From Phycisphaeraceae bacterium (GTDB lineage: Bacteria > Planctomycetota > Phycisphaerae > Phycisphaerales > UBA1924), in contig CP054186.1 of assembly GCA_015200025.1 (NCBI GenBank), positions 1,178,001 through 1,242,000 on the forward strand: 64,000 bases of DNA. The letters are read 5' to 3'. Positions 58,225 through 64,000 of this stretch are shown piece after piece; within the stretch, counting starts at the first letter, position 1; the number at the start of each line of letters is the position of its first letter. Below the pieces are notes generated by a model. The model was not told where the DNA came from. It was given only the letters and a program-made list of their open reading frames with translations, and ran no database searches. A program made the translations under genes and the position numbers.

Positions 58225-59709
58225 TCACTCGGGCTTCACCCCCGCGAACGGCAGCGTGTCCGGCGTCACGTACACCCGCGTCGTGAACACCATCGCCGGG
58301 TCCGTCGCCTTCCCCCCCGCGAACACGCACTCGACAAAGTACGCCCGCCACCCCTCCGCGGGACGCGGCACCCGCGCCACGAACACCCGCCCGCCCTCAT
58401 CCACCGCGCTCAGACGCTCCGCCGTCCACGTCCGCCCCGTCTCGCCGATCCGAAAGTCCCTCGCCTTGGGGTTATCCACCCGCCACGCCTGCACCATCAC
58501 GGGCTCGGCCCCCACCCGCACCTCCAGCACGTCCGCTTCCACGCCATCTCGCGTCTCGACCCGGTGCGTCCACGCCACCTCGGGCCGCGGCACCCCACGC
58601 ACGAACGCCTTGTAAAACCCCAGCACCTCCAGGGGCGCCGCGCTCCCACGAAGGTTGTGCCCCGCGTTGGGCACCGTCCTCATCCGCCACTCCGGCGACA
58701 CCGCGTCCACGTAATGACGCGCGCTGTCCGCCGGGAAAAACTCGTCGCCGCCCGCCGTCACGATGTACTTCGGCATCGTCAGCCTCGGCATGTACGACAG
58801 CGGGTCCTCGTGGCGGATCACCGCGTTCAACTCGGGCGTCCCGAACTTCCGCGCCACCCCGGCCTCCTCGTAATCTTTCAACGCCGGCGCCCAGAACCCG
58901 TACGACGCGAAATGGTGCGGCGTCTGCGCCGGCAGGTTCAGCACATCGATCACGATCGGCGCGATCGCCTTCACACGCCCGTCCACCGCCGCCGTCAGCC
59001 ACGCCGTCCACCCACGCTTCGACGCCCCCGTCACGAACCACCCGTCCACCCTCGGCCCCGCCCCCGCACGCTCCGCCGGGCCCGTGAACCCGCCCTCGGG
59101 ACCTTCCTTCAGGAAGGCCTCCGCCGCGTCCATCGCCCTCACCGCCGACTTGACCATCGGGAACCGCCCGATCCACTCCGCCTCCCCGCTCGCCATCGCC
59201 AGGTTCCACGTGTGCGCCAGGAGGCCGTCCTCGAACCGCTCCCGCGTCTCCCCGGCGAACACCAAGGGCTGATTCGGCACGTTGTCCACGTGCACCACCA
59301 CCGCCCCAGACCCACGCACGATCATCAGCATCTCCGCCGGCGGGACCGCCACCGGCTCCGCGCGACGCCGACCGCCGCCGATCAGCAGGATCCCCGTCGA
59401 GTGCTCCACCCGGTCCGGCACCGCCACGCTCACCCAGTGCGTCCACAGCGGGTGATCCACCTCCGCCTCGGTCCGCCACTTCTGCGAGGTCATCCGCAGG
59501 TGGTACACCGTCACCCCGTCGCCCTGGAACGTCGACTCGTGCTTCCACGAGAACGCCCCGTCGTCCCGCGCCACGTACGCCGCCAGGTCCCCCGGCACCC
59601 CGTCCGCCCCCACCACCGCCGAGACCATCGGCGCCGACGGCCCCGCCCCGGACCCCGCCGGCTGGAACACGGCCACGCACCCGACACACCACGCAAGAAG
59701 CATGCTCAT
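58225..59709 (-). CDS. PhoPQ-activated PqaA-family secreted alpha/beta-hydrolase-like protein
   Basis: The 494-residue exported protein has signal peptide MSMLLAWCVGCVAVFQPAGS. Family motifs include DGAFSWKHESTFQGDGVTVY, MTSQKWRTEAEVDHPLWTHW, GWFVTGASKRGWTAWLTAAV (nucleophile elbow GASKRG with Ser), VIDVLNLPAQTPHHFASYGF and VPNAGHNLRG with the catalytic His. The PqaA family was first linked to virulence and peptide resistance in Salmonella; in planctomycetes its role is unknown. TACCCT lies five bases before the ATG. Confidence 0.9.
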   Translation of the reverse strand: MSMLLAWCVGCVAVFQPAGSGAGPSAPMVSAVVGADGVPGDLAAYVARDDGAFSWKHESTFQGDGVTVYHLRMTSQKWRTEAEVDHPLWTHWVSVAVPDRVEHSTGILLIGGGRRRAEPVAVPPAEMLMIVRGSGAVVVHVDNVPNQPLVFAGETRERFEDGLLAHTWNLAMASGEAEWIGRFPMVKSAVRAMDAAEAFLKEGPEGGFTGPAERAGAGPRVDGWFVTGASKRGWTAWLTAAVDGRVKAIAPIVIDVLNLPAQTPHHFASYGFWAPALKDYEEAGVARKFGTPELNAVIRHEDPLSYMPRLTMPKYIVTAGGDEFFPADSARHYVDAVSPEWRMRTVPNAGHNLRGSAAPLEVLGFYKAFVRGVPRPEVAWTHRVETRDGVEADVLEVRVGAEPVMVQAWRVDNPKARDFRIGETGRTWTAERLSAVDEGGRVFVARVPRPAEGWRAYFVECVFAGGKATDPAMVFTTRVYVTPDTLPFAGVKPE

Positions 59710-59714
59710 ACCCG

Positions 59715-59720
59715 AGGGTA
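59715..59720 (-). promoter_or_regulatory. -10-like TANNNT next to the PqaA-family gene start
   Basis: TACCCT on the minus strand lies five bases (CGGGT) before the ATG at 59709. It is the same hexamer and spacing as at thiL. Confidence 0.38.
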
Positions 59721-60221
59721 TCAGCCCGCCGACACCCCCGACCCACCCGCCGACTCGTCCTTCACGATCCCCGTGATGTACGCCGCGAACGAGGGGTCCT
59801 CGCCCTGCAGAAGTTCCGGCAACGCCGCGCGGAAGTCCGGCTTGCGGCACCACTCCCGCATGTAATCCTCCCACGACCGCCACAGCCTCGCGTTCTGCCC
59901 CGACATCCGCTCGTCGTACACCAGCATGTACGCCCGCTCGAACAGCGCCACCAGCACGCTGAACAGCGCGTACCGCCGCTCGGCCTGCTCCGCCGTCGGG
60001 TCCTCGATGCTCCCGCCTCGCCGCAGCAGCCGAAGGTCGGAGTTGTCGATCGCCAGCTTGATGAAATCCGTGTACTCGTCGCTGAGCCGTTGGTACAGCT
60101 CCTCGTCCTCGCTCTGGCGTTGACGACGCTGCTCGTACATGAAAATCCCGATCGCGAACGGGAGGCCGAAGACCGTCACGATGTAGCTGAGCGTCTCCCA
60201 CGTCTCTCGTTCAAAGAGCAT
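59721..60221 (-). CDS. Membrane-anchored protein, unknown function
   Basis: The 166-residue protein has one N-terminal membrane segment (LSYIVTVFGLPFAIGIFMY) followed by a charged helical region (EDEELYQRLSDEYTDFIKLA) and a cytoplasmic part with FSVLVALFERAYMLVYDERM. The layout recurs in many bacteria but I cannot name the family. ATG 60221 has GGAGGAGG nine bases upstream; the ATG at 60302 would add 27 residues of repeat-encoded Met-Gly. Confidence 0.75.
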   Translation of the reverse strand: MLFERETWETLSYIVTVFGLPFAIGIFMYEQRRQRQSEDEELYQRLSDEYTDFIKLAIDNSDLRLLRRGGSIEDPTAEQAERRYALFSVLVALFERAYMLVYDERMSGQNARLWRSWEDYMREWCRKPDFRAALPELLQGEDPSFAAYITGIVKDESAGGSGVSAG

Positions 60222-60233
60222 CGCCGAACCTCC

Positions 60234-60275
60234 TCCCCACCCCACCCCCACCCCCATCCCCATCCCCATCCCCAT
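60234..60275. repeat. C-rich hexamer microsatellite (CCCCAT x4)
   Basis: Four perfect CCCCAT copies (60252-60275) follow C-rich CCCCAC-type units. Read on the minus strand the tract is G-rich and lies in the leader of the membrane-anchored protein gene, immediately before its ribosome site. Confidence 0.9.
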
Positions 60276-60506
60276 CGCCCTCATCACCACGCCCACCACC
60301 ATTCCGGATGCCGAACCCGAACGACAGCCTACACGCCGACCACCGCCCCGTGTGCGCTCGGGGATCGTGAATCTTCACGCCGGGCATCAGAGCCCCGCCG
60401 GCGGGCCCGATCCGGGGTGGACCCGAGGCCCCACCCGACCCCGAAGAACGCGGCAGGACCGATCGTGGCGCATCTCGCCCCCGGCGCGCACGCACATGAA
60501 CCCTCA

Positions 60507-60512
60507 TATGGT
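60507..60512 (+). promoter_or_regulatory. -10-like TANNNT next to the tsaE start
   Basis: TATGGT lies six bases (TTTCGT) before the ATG at 60519. No Shine-Dalgarno is seen. Confidence 0.42.
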
Positions 60513-60518
60513 TTTCGT

Positions 60519-61226
60519 ATGGCCGTCGTCGTCCGTGAGTTGAGCACGCCCGCGCTCACCGAGGCCCTGGCCCGGGGTGTGGCCGACGCGCTCGAGCCGG
60601 GCGACGTGGTGGCGCTCTCGGGCGACCTTGGCGCGGGCAAGACGTTTTTCGCGCGGGCGGTCGCGGCCGCGTTGGGCGTCGACCCGGGCGTGATCTCGAG
60701 CCCGACGTACGTCATCGTGAACCAGTACCCGGTCACGCCCCGGCGTGCCGGGGGGGACGCGGGCGCGGGAGCGCGAACGGAATCGGGTGGGAGGACGGGG
60801 GTCGAGGTGGTCCACGCGGATTTCTACCGCCTCGGCGGCGAGGACGACCTCCCCGCGTTGGGGTGGGATCGTCTCGTCGGGCCCCGCTCGATCGTGCTGG
60901 TCGAGTGGCCCGAGCGCGCCCCCGCGGCCCTGGGCGACCCGTCCCGCGTGGCGTGCGTGGCCTTCGAGGCCACCGGGCCCGAGTCACGCCGGGCGACGCT
61001 CACCCTGCCCGAAGCGTGGCACGGGCGCCCGGCGTACCAACGGCTGATCGACCACCCGCCCACGGTGTGCGCCGTGAGCGGTCGGGCGGTCTCGCCGACC
61101 AACCCCGCCTACCCCTTCGCGGACGAGCGGTCGCGCCTGGCGGACCTCAACCGCTGGTTCACGGGCTCGTACACGACGTCGCGGCCCGCCGAGCCCGCGG
61201 ATTTCGAGGACGACGCGGGGTCGTGA
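60519..61226 (+). CDS. tsaE: tRNA t6A synthesis ATPase TsaE fused to a YacG-like zinc-ribbon remnant
   Basis: The 235-residue protein has TsaE in residues 1-165: Walker A GDLGAGKT (35-42), VISSPTYVIVNQY, then HADFYRL (99-105) and VEWPERAP (128-135). TsaE works with TsaB and TsaD to make t6A at position 37 of ANN-decoding tRNAs. An insert at 72-94 is disordered. Residues 182-223 look like YacG (DUF329, gyrase inhibitor): TVCAVSGRAV and YPFADERSRLADLNRWFTGS. Of four zinc cysteines only Cys184 remains; the others are Ser187, Ala201 and Ser205. I infer a fusion with loss of zinc binding. Confidence 0.88.
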   Translation: MAVVVRELSTPALTEALARGVADALEPGDVVALSGDLGAGKTFFARAVAAALGVDPGVISSPTYVIVNQYPVTPRRAGGDAGAGARTESGGRTGVEVVHADFYRLGGEDDLPALGWDRLVGPRSIVLVEWPERAPAALGDPSRVACVAFEATGPESRRATLTLPEAWHGRPAYQRLIDHPPTVCAVSGRAVSPTNPAYPFADERSRLADLNRWFTGSYTTSRPAEPADFEDDAGS

Positions 61227-61245
61227 GCCGCCCGGCGTGGGGGCG

Positions 61246-61251
61246 TAGGAT
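61246..61251 (+). promoter_or_regulatory. -10-like TANNNT next to the exbB start
   Basis: TAGGAT lies six bases (CGGCGG) before the ATG at 61258. AGGA within it could also act as a ribosome site, so the reading is ambiguous. Confidence 0.35.
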
Positions 61252-61257
61252 CGGCGG

Positions 61258-61974
61258 ATGTTCGACGCCGTGTTATCGCAGGACGGGACGCTCTGGTCGC
61301 TGTTCCGTCAGTCGTTCGACCTGTTCACCGTGATGCTGGTGGCGGGGTCGGTGGTGGGCGTAGCGCTGGTGGTTCGGTGCGTGATCGACGTACGGGGCCC
61401 GCGGATCGACCCGCCCAAGGCGCGGGCGATGATCGGGGACCTGGCGGCGGGCCGGCGGTGGGACGACCTCAAGCGGTTCACCGCCTCGGACGGTTCGATG
61501 GCCTCGGCGATCGTCCGCGCGGCGCTCTCGCGCCCTCCGGGCACGGACCGCGCGGGGCTGCGCGACGCGGCGGAGCTGGCGGCGAGCGAGGAATCCGCCC
61601 GGTGGTTCCGCGTCATCGAGCCGCTCAACATCATCGGGAACCTCGGGCCCTTGGTCGGGCTGGCGGGCACCGTCTGGGGGATGATCCTCGCGTTCACGAC
61701 GCTGGGCGAATCGGGCGGTCAGGCGGGCCCGGCGGACCTCTCGCTGGGCATCTCCAAGGCGCTTTTCCACACGCTGCTGGGGCTGTGTCTGGCGATCCCG
61801 TGCCTGCTGATCTACGGGCTCTACCGCGGGATCATCGACCGGCACTGCACCGCCGCGTACCTGTTCGCGGCCCGGGTCGTCGAGACCCTCCCCGCGGGCG
61901 CCGCCCGCGAGGACCTGCCCAGCGTGATCAAGGGCGCGGGACGCGGCGAGGGCTCGCCCGTCACGACCGCCTGA
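61258..61974 (+). CDS. ExbB/TolQ/MotA-family proton channel subunit
   Basis: The 238-residue inner-membrane protein forms the pentamer of the proton-driven motor. Hydrophobic helices are FTVMLVAGSVVGVALVVRCV near the N-terminus, IIGNLGPLVGLAGTVWGMIL and LFHTLLGLCLAIPCLLIYGL. LGPLVGLAGTVWGMI is the family signature. It is followed by two exbD-like genes with 10 nt spacing, giving an ExbB-ExbD-ExbD operon. No TonB gene is in the window. Confidence 0.93.
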   Translation: MFDAVLSQDGTLWSLFRQSFDLFTVMLVAGSVVGVALVVRCVIDVRGPRIDPPKARAMIGDLAAGRRWDDLKRFTASDGSMASAIVRAALSRPPGTDRAGLRDAAELAASEESARWFRVIEPLNIIGNLGPLVGLAGTVWGMILAFTTLGESGGQAGPADLSLGISKALFHTLLGLCLAIPCLLIYGLYRGIIDRHCTAAYLFAARVVETLPAGAAREDLPSVIKGAGRGEGSPVTTA

Positions 61975-61984
61975 GGGAGCTCCG

Positions 61985-62449
61985 ATGAGGCGTCGCCGCG
62001 TGGGCATCCCGGACGGCGGAGGGGCGGGCAAGATCAACGTCACCCCGCTGATCGACGTGGTGATGGTCCTGATCGTGTTCTATCTCATTGTCGGGCGTCT
62101 GGCGACGGATCAGGGACGGCGGGTCGTGCCCCCGGCGACGGCGGTCGGTGACGCGTCGGCCCAGGGCGGGGTGGTGATCCACGCGGCCCGGGCCGGGGAC
62201 GGGTCGGCCGAGTACCGCGTGGGGTCGGAGGTGGTGCCGGCCTCGTCGCTCGCGTCGGTGATCCGGGGCGTGTCGCCGGGCGGGAGTGTGCCGGTCTCGG
62301 TCCGCGCGGACCGGGCGCTGACGTACGCGGAGGTCGCTCCGGCGCTGGAGGCCTGCCGGGAGGCGGGGCTGACGGGGGTGCGGCTGGTGGCGCAGCGCGA
62401 GAGCGGGGGCGGCGTGGGGAGTGGCCGGGGCGTGGAGGGGGCGCGATGA
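61985..62449 (+). CDS. ExbD/TolR-family protein 1
   Basis: The 154-residue protein has a short basic N-terminus, then INVTPLIDVVMVLIVFYLIV, the single helix carrying the conserved membrane Asp that conducts protons. A periplasmic domain follows with VPVSVRADRALTYAEVAPAL and EACREAGLTGVRLVA. GGAG precedes the ATG. Its stop overlaps the next gene's ATG (ATGA). Confidence 0.93.
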   Translation: MRRRRVGIPDGGGAGKINVTPLIDVVMVLIVFYLIVGRLATDQGRRVVPPATAVGDASAQGGVVIHAARAGDGSAEYRVGSEVVPASSLASVIRGVSPGGSVPVSVRADRALTYAEVAPALEACREAGLTGVRLVAQRESGGGVGSGRGVEGAR

Positions 62450-62952
62450 AGGGCGGGTTCCGTCGGCGCAACGCGATGGCCCTGCACGGGATGCACTACG
62501 GGCCCAACATGACGCCGATGGTGGACGTGGTGCTGGTGATCCTGATCTTTTTCATGGCGAGCGCGTCGGTGATGGGGGCCGAGTGGTTGCTGAACACGGC
62601 GTTGCCCACGCGTCGGGCGGGCGGGTCGGCGGGCCGCGAGGGGGCGGCGCTGCGGCTCGAGCTCACGGCGGTCAACGGGGAAGCGCGGGTCGGGGCGTCG
62701 GTCAAAGGGCGCGTCGCCCGGCCCGGGGGGGCGGAGGTCGAGACGCTCGGGGCGATGGACCTGGCGGGGGCGGTGGCGCTGGTATCGAGTGTGGCACGCG
62801 AGGTCGGCCCCCCCTCGCTGACGGTGACGATCGTCCCCTCCGGGGCCGCGTCGTGGGAGTGGGTGGTGAGGCTGCACGAGGCGTGCCACGCGGCCGGGGT
62901 TACGCGCGTGTGCGTCGCGGGGGCGGAGGATCGCGCGGGGCCGGGCGGGTGA
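62446..62952 (+). CDS. ExbD/TolR-family protein 2
   Basis: The 168-residue protein has NMTPMVDVVLVILIFFMASA, the membrane helix with conserved Asp, and an atypical periplasmic domain ending in EACHAAGVTRVCVAGAEDRA. It is coupled to the first ExbD gene. Two different ExbD partners for one ExbB are common in planctomycetes. Its last 53 bp overlap the opposite-strand Fur gene. Confidence 0.91.
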   Translation: MKGGFRRRNAMALHGMHYGPNMTPMVDVVLVILIFFMASASVMGAEWLLNTALPTRRAGGSAGREGAALRLELTAVNGEARVGASVKGRVARPGGAEVETLGAMDLAGAVALVSSVAREVGPPSLTVTIVPSGAASWEWVVRLHEACHAAGVTRVCVAGAEDRAGPGG

Positions 62953-63424
62953 CCCGCTCGGGCTCGGCGTACACGCAGAAACTGTGCCCCCGGGCGGTCA
63001 GCCCGTGCTCGCGGCAGAGCCGATCGCGCAGGGCGGCCAGCTCGGGGACCTCGACGGGGATCACGCGGTCTTCCCCGATGACCACGATCAGGTCGTGCGG
63101 CTCACGCCCCCAGACCAGTTGGTAGCGGGCCTGGTCATCGCCCAGGTTCACCCGGCGGATGATCCCGGCGTCCTGGAGAAGGCGCAGCGTCCGGTAGACC
63201 GTCGCCTTGGACACCCGGAACCCCGTCGACTTGAGGCGGCGCTGGAGCTCCTCGGCCTCGAACAGCCCGTCCCGGCGGAGGATCGCGTCGAGCACCTGCG
63301 CCCGCTCGGGCGTGTACTTCTGGCCGAGTTTCTTCAGGCTCCGCCGGAACACCGCGCAGAGCGGCTCGAAGACGAGGATCTCGTCGTCCGGGGCGATCGT
63401 CGCGGCGTTGCGGTCGGCGTCCAC
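62900..63424 (-). CDS. Fur-family regulator without the usual CxxC zinc sites
   Basis: The 174-residue protein has the Fur winged helix (KKLGQKYTPERAQVLDAILR, FRVSKATVYRTLRLLQDAGI) and the domain-2 start HDLIVVIGEDRVIPVEVPEL. The C-terminus lacks the CxxC pairs of the structural zinc site; only single Cys in DRLCREHG and SFCVYAEP are left. The regulatory His in EPHD and RGHSF are present. The signal and metal are unknown. The start is GTG with TAGGAT five bases upstream. It is convergent with exbD, which could be coregulated. Confidence 0.92.
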   Translation of the reverse strand: MDADRNAATIAPDDEILVFEPLCAVFRRSLKKLGQKYTPERAQVLDAILRRDGLFEAEELQRRLKSTGFRVSKATVYRTLRLLQDAGIIRRVNLGDDQARYQLVWGREPHDLIVVIGEDRVIPVEVPELAALRDRLCREHGLTARGHSFCVYAEPERVTRPAPRDPPPPRRTRA

Positions 63425-63425
63425 T

Positions 63426-63438
63426 CACTATCCTAGTG
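63426..63438. promoter_or_regulatory. Short inverted repeat between the Fur gene and the divergent membrane gene
   Basis: CACTA-TCC-TAGTG is a perfect inverted repeat with a 3-bp centre. It overlaps TAGGAT (63430-63435), the -10-like box for the Fur gene, and TATCCT for the divergent gene, so it could be an autoregulatory operator. Confidence 0.4.
63430..63435 (-). promoter_or_regulatory. -10-like TANNNT next to the Fur-family gene start
   Basis: TAGGAT on the minus strand lies five bases (AGTGA) before the GTG at 63424. Confidence 0.42.
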
Positions 63439-63458
63439 GTCCCCGCCGCGGGGTGTTC

Positions 63459-64000
63459 ATGGACGCACGCACCGGACAACCCGCCCGCGGATCCTCGATC
63501 GGGTCGACCCCGATCCCCGTGATCGGGATCGCCCTGCTCGCGTTCACGCTCCTGGCGGCGTCGGGCGCGGGGGGGTTCCGGTTCGAGGCGGCCAGTTGGT
63601 CGCTCGCCGCGCTGGCCAACGCGGCGTGGGCGCCGGCGGTGTGCCTCGCGGGGGCGGTCGGGCTGGGGAGGCTCGTCAGGCCGATCTTCGCCCGATCGGC
63701 GCAGGCCTGGCCTCTGCAGGTCGGCGCGGGCCTCGCGCTCCACCTGACGGCGTGCCACCTGCTCGGGCAGCTCGGGCTGATCTCGGGCCCGATCGGGACC
63801 GCGTCGGCGGTGACCCTCAACGCGGTGGGGATCTTCCTGCTCCTCCAGCAATGGAGCCACGCGAGCGAGGAGACGCCCCGGGGGGACGGATCGTCGCGGC
63901 TTTCGTGGAAGCCCGGGGCGGCGGCCTACCTCGCGGCGGTGCCCCTCGCGGTGCTCGCGCTCGCGTCGGCCCAGCCGCCGGGTCTCTTGTGGGACAGCGA
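63459..64000 (+). CDS. Multi-span membrane protein, N-terminal part (cut by window edge)
   Basis: The first 180 codons are seen and the frame is open at base 64000. It opens MDARTGQPARGSS, and hydrophobic segments include VIGIALLAFTLLAASGAG, AAWAPAVCLAGAVGLGRLV, then LQVGAGLALHLTACHLLG and VTLNAVGIFLLLQQW, with the cut at QPPGLLWDSE. The pattern resembles planctomycete multi-span proteins related to glycosyltransferase-like membrane families, which is a recollection only. No Shine-Dalgarno is clear; TATCCT at 63429-63434 could be the -10 box. Confidence 0.7.
   Translation, partial: MDARTGQPARGSSIGSTPIPVIGIALLAFTLLAASGAGGFRFEAASWSLAALANAAWAPAVCLAGAVGLGRLVRPIFARSAQAWPLQVGAGLALHLTACHLLGQLGLISGPIGTASAVTLNAVGIFLLLQQWSHASEETPRGDGSSRLSWKPGAAAYLAAVPLAVLALASAQPPGLLWDS

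Noticed and set aside
60222..60302. Upstream start at 60302 for the membrane-anchored protein
   Set aside because: It would translate the hexamer microsatellite as Met-Gly repeats; the ATG at 60221 has a strong GGAGGAGG ribosome site and precedes the membrane segment.

Overview
This window is a high-GC, densely packed bacterial chromosome segment. Three things point to Planctomycetota, most likely class Phycisphaerae: secreted proteins ending in paired EF-hand dockerin-like tails that finish on Gly-Cys, a planctomycete-type ECF-like sigma factor overlapping a Ser/Thr kinase with WD40 repeats, and an RRRR-ended PEP-CTERM-like tail on a paralogue. There is no rRNA, CRISPR array, transposase or phage module. 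Two tRNA genes are present, Ser(TGA) and Lys(CTT).

Layout. 1-8 kb holds the 5' part of carB (cut by the window edge), tRNA-Ser, an acidic membrane protein, rsmE, a terpene-cyclase-fold secreted protein and typA. 8.3-21.5 kb is a secretome region: four dockerin-tailed secreted proteins (lactonase propeller, Rossmann-like, laminin-B and Asp-box propeller), a DUF4198 protein, lpdA, a pseudopilin coupled to a fifth dockerin-tailed protein, its PEP-CTERM-tailed paralogue, and a DUF6786 lipoprotein. 21.5-28.8 kb holds recG and a three-gene minus-strand run: a PilT-like ATPase, a membrane-fused degenerate GspE-like ATPase and a CvpA-like protein. 29-37.7 kb holds a phosphatase-like lipoprotein, a CDF cation exporter, an M14 peptidase, the sigma factor/kinase pair and a PD-(D/E)XK-DUF4268 gene beside tRNA-Lys.

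38.2-43.5 kb is the fatty-acid cluster rpmF-plsX-fabH-fabD-(lipoprotein)-fabG. 43.5-51.9 kb has transporter, acetyltransferase, an isolated atpD with its own terminator, pyrC, a Tat-exported oxidoreductase and an isolated nuoE. 51.9-57 kb is a complete tripartite efflux operon (adaptor, ATPase, permease, TolC-like). 57-64 kb holds thiL, a PqaA-family protein, tsaE fused to a YacG-like remnant, exbB-exbD-exbD, a Fur-family regulator and the start of a large membrane protein.

The most unusual signals are these. (i) Many genes that look like first genes of transcription units have a TANNNT hexamer 5-7 nt before the start codon and often no Shine-Dalgarno, which suggests widespread leaderless transcription. 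(ii) The GspE-like protein has Arg in place of the Walker A Lys and is fused to membrane segments. (iii) TsaE carries a C-terminal YacG-like domain that has lost most of its zinc cysteines; bL32 and the Fur-family protein also lack expected zinc cysteines. (iv) Two adjacent paralogues share a body but carry different C-terminal sorting tails. All functions were assigned by reading motifs; no database search was possible.
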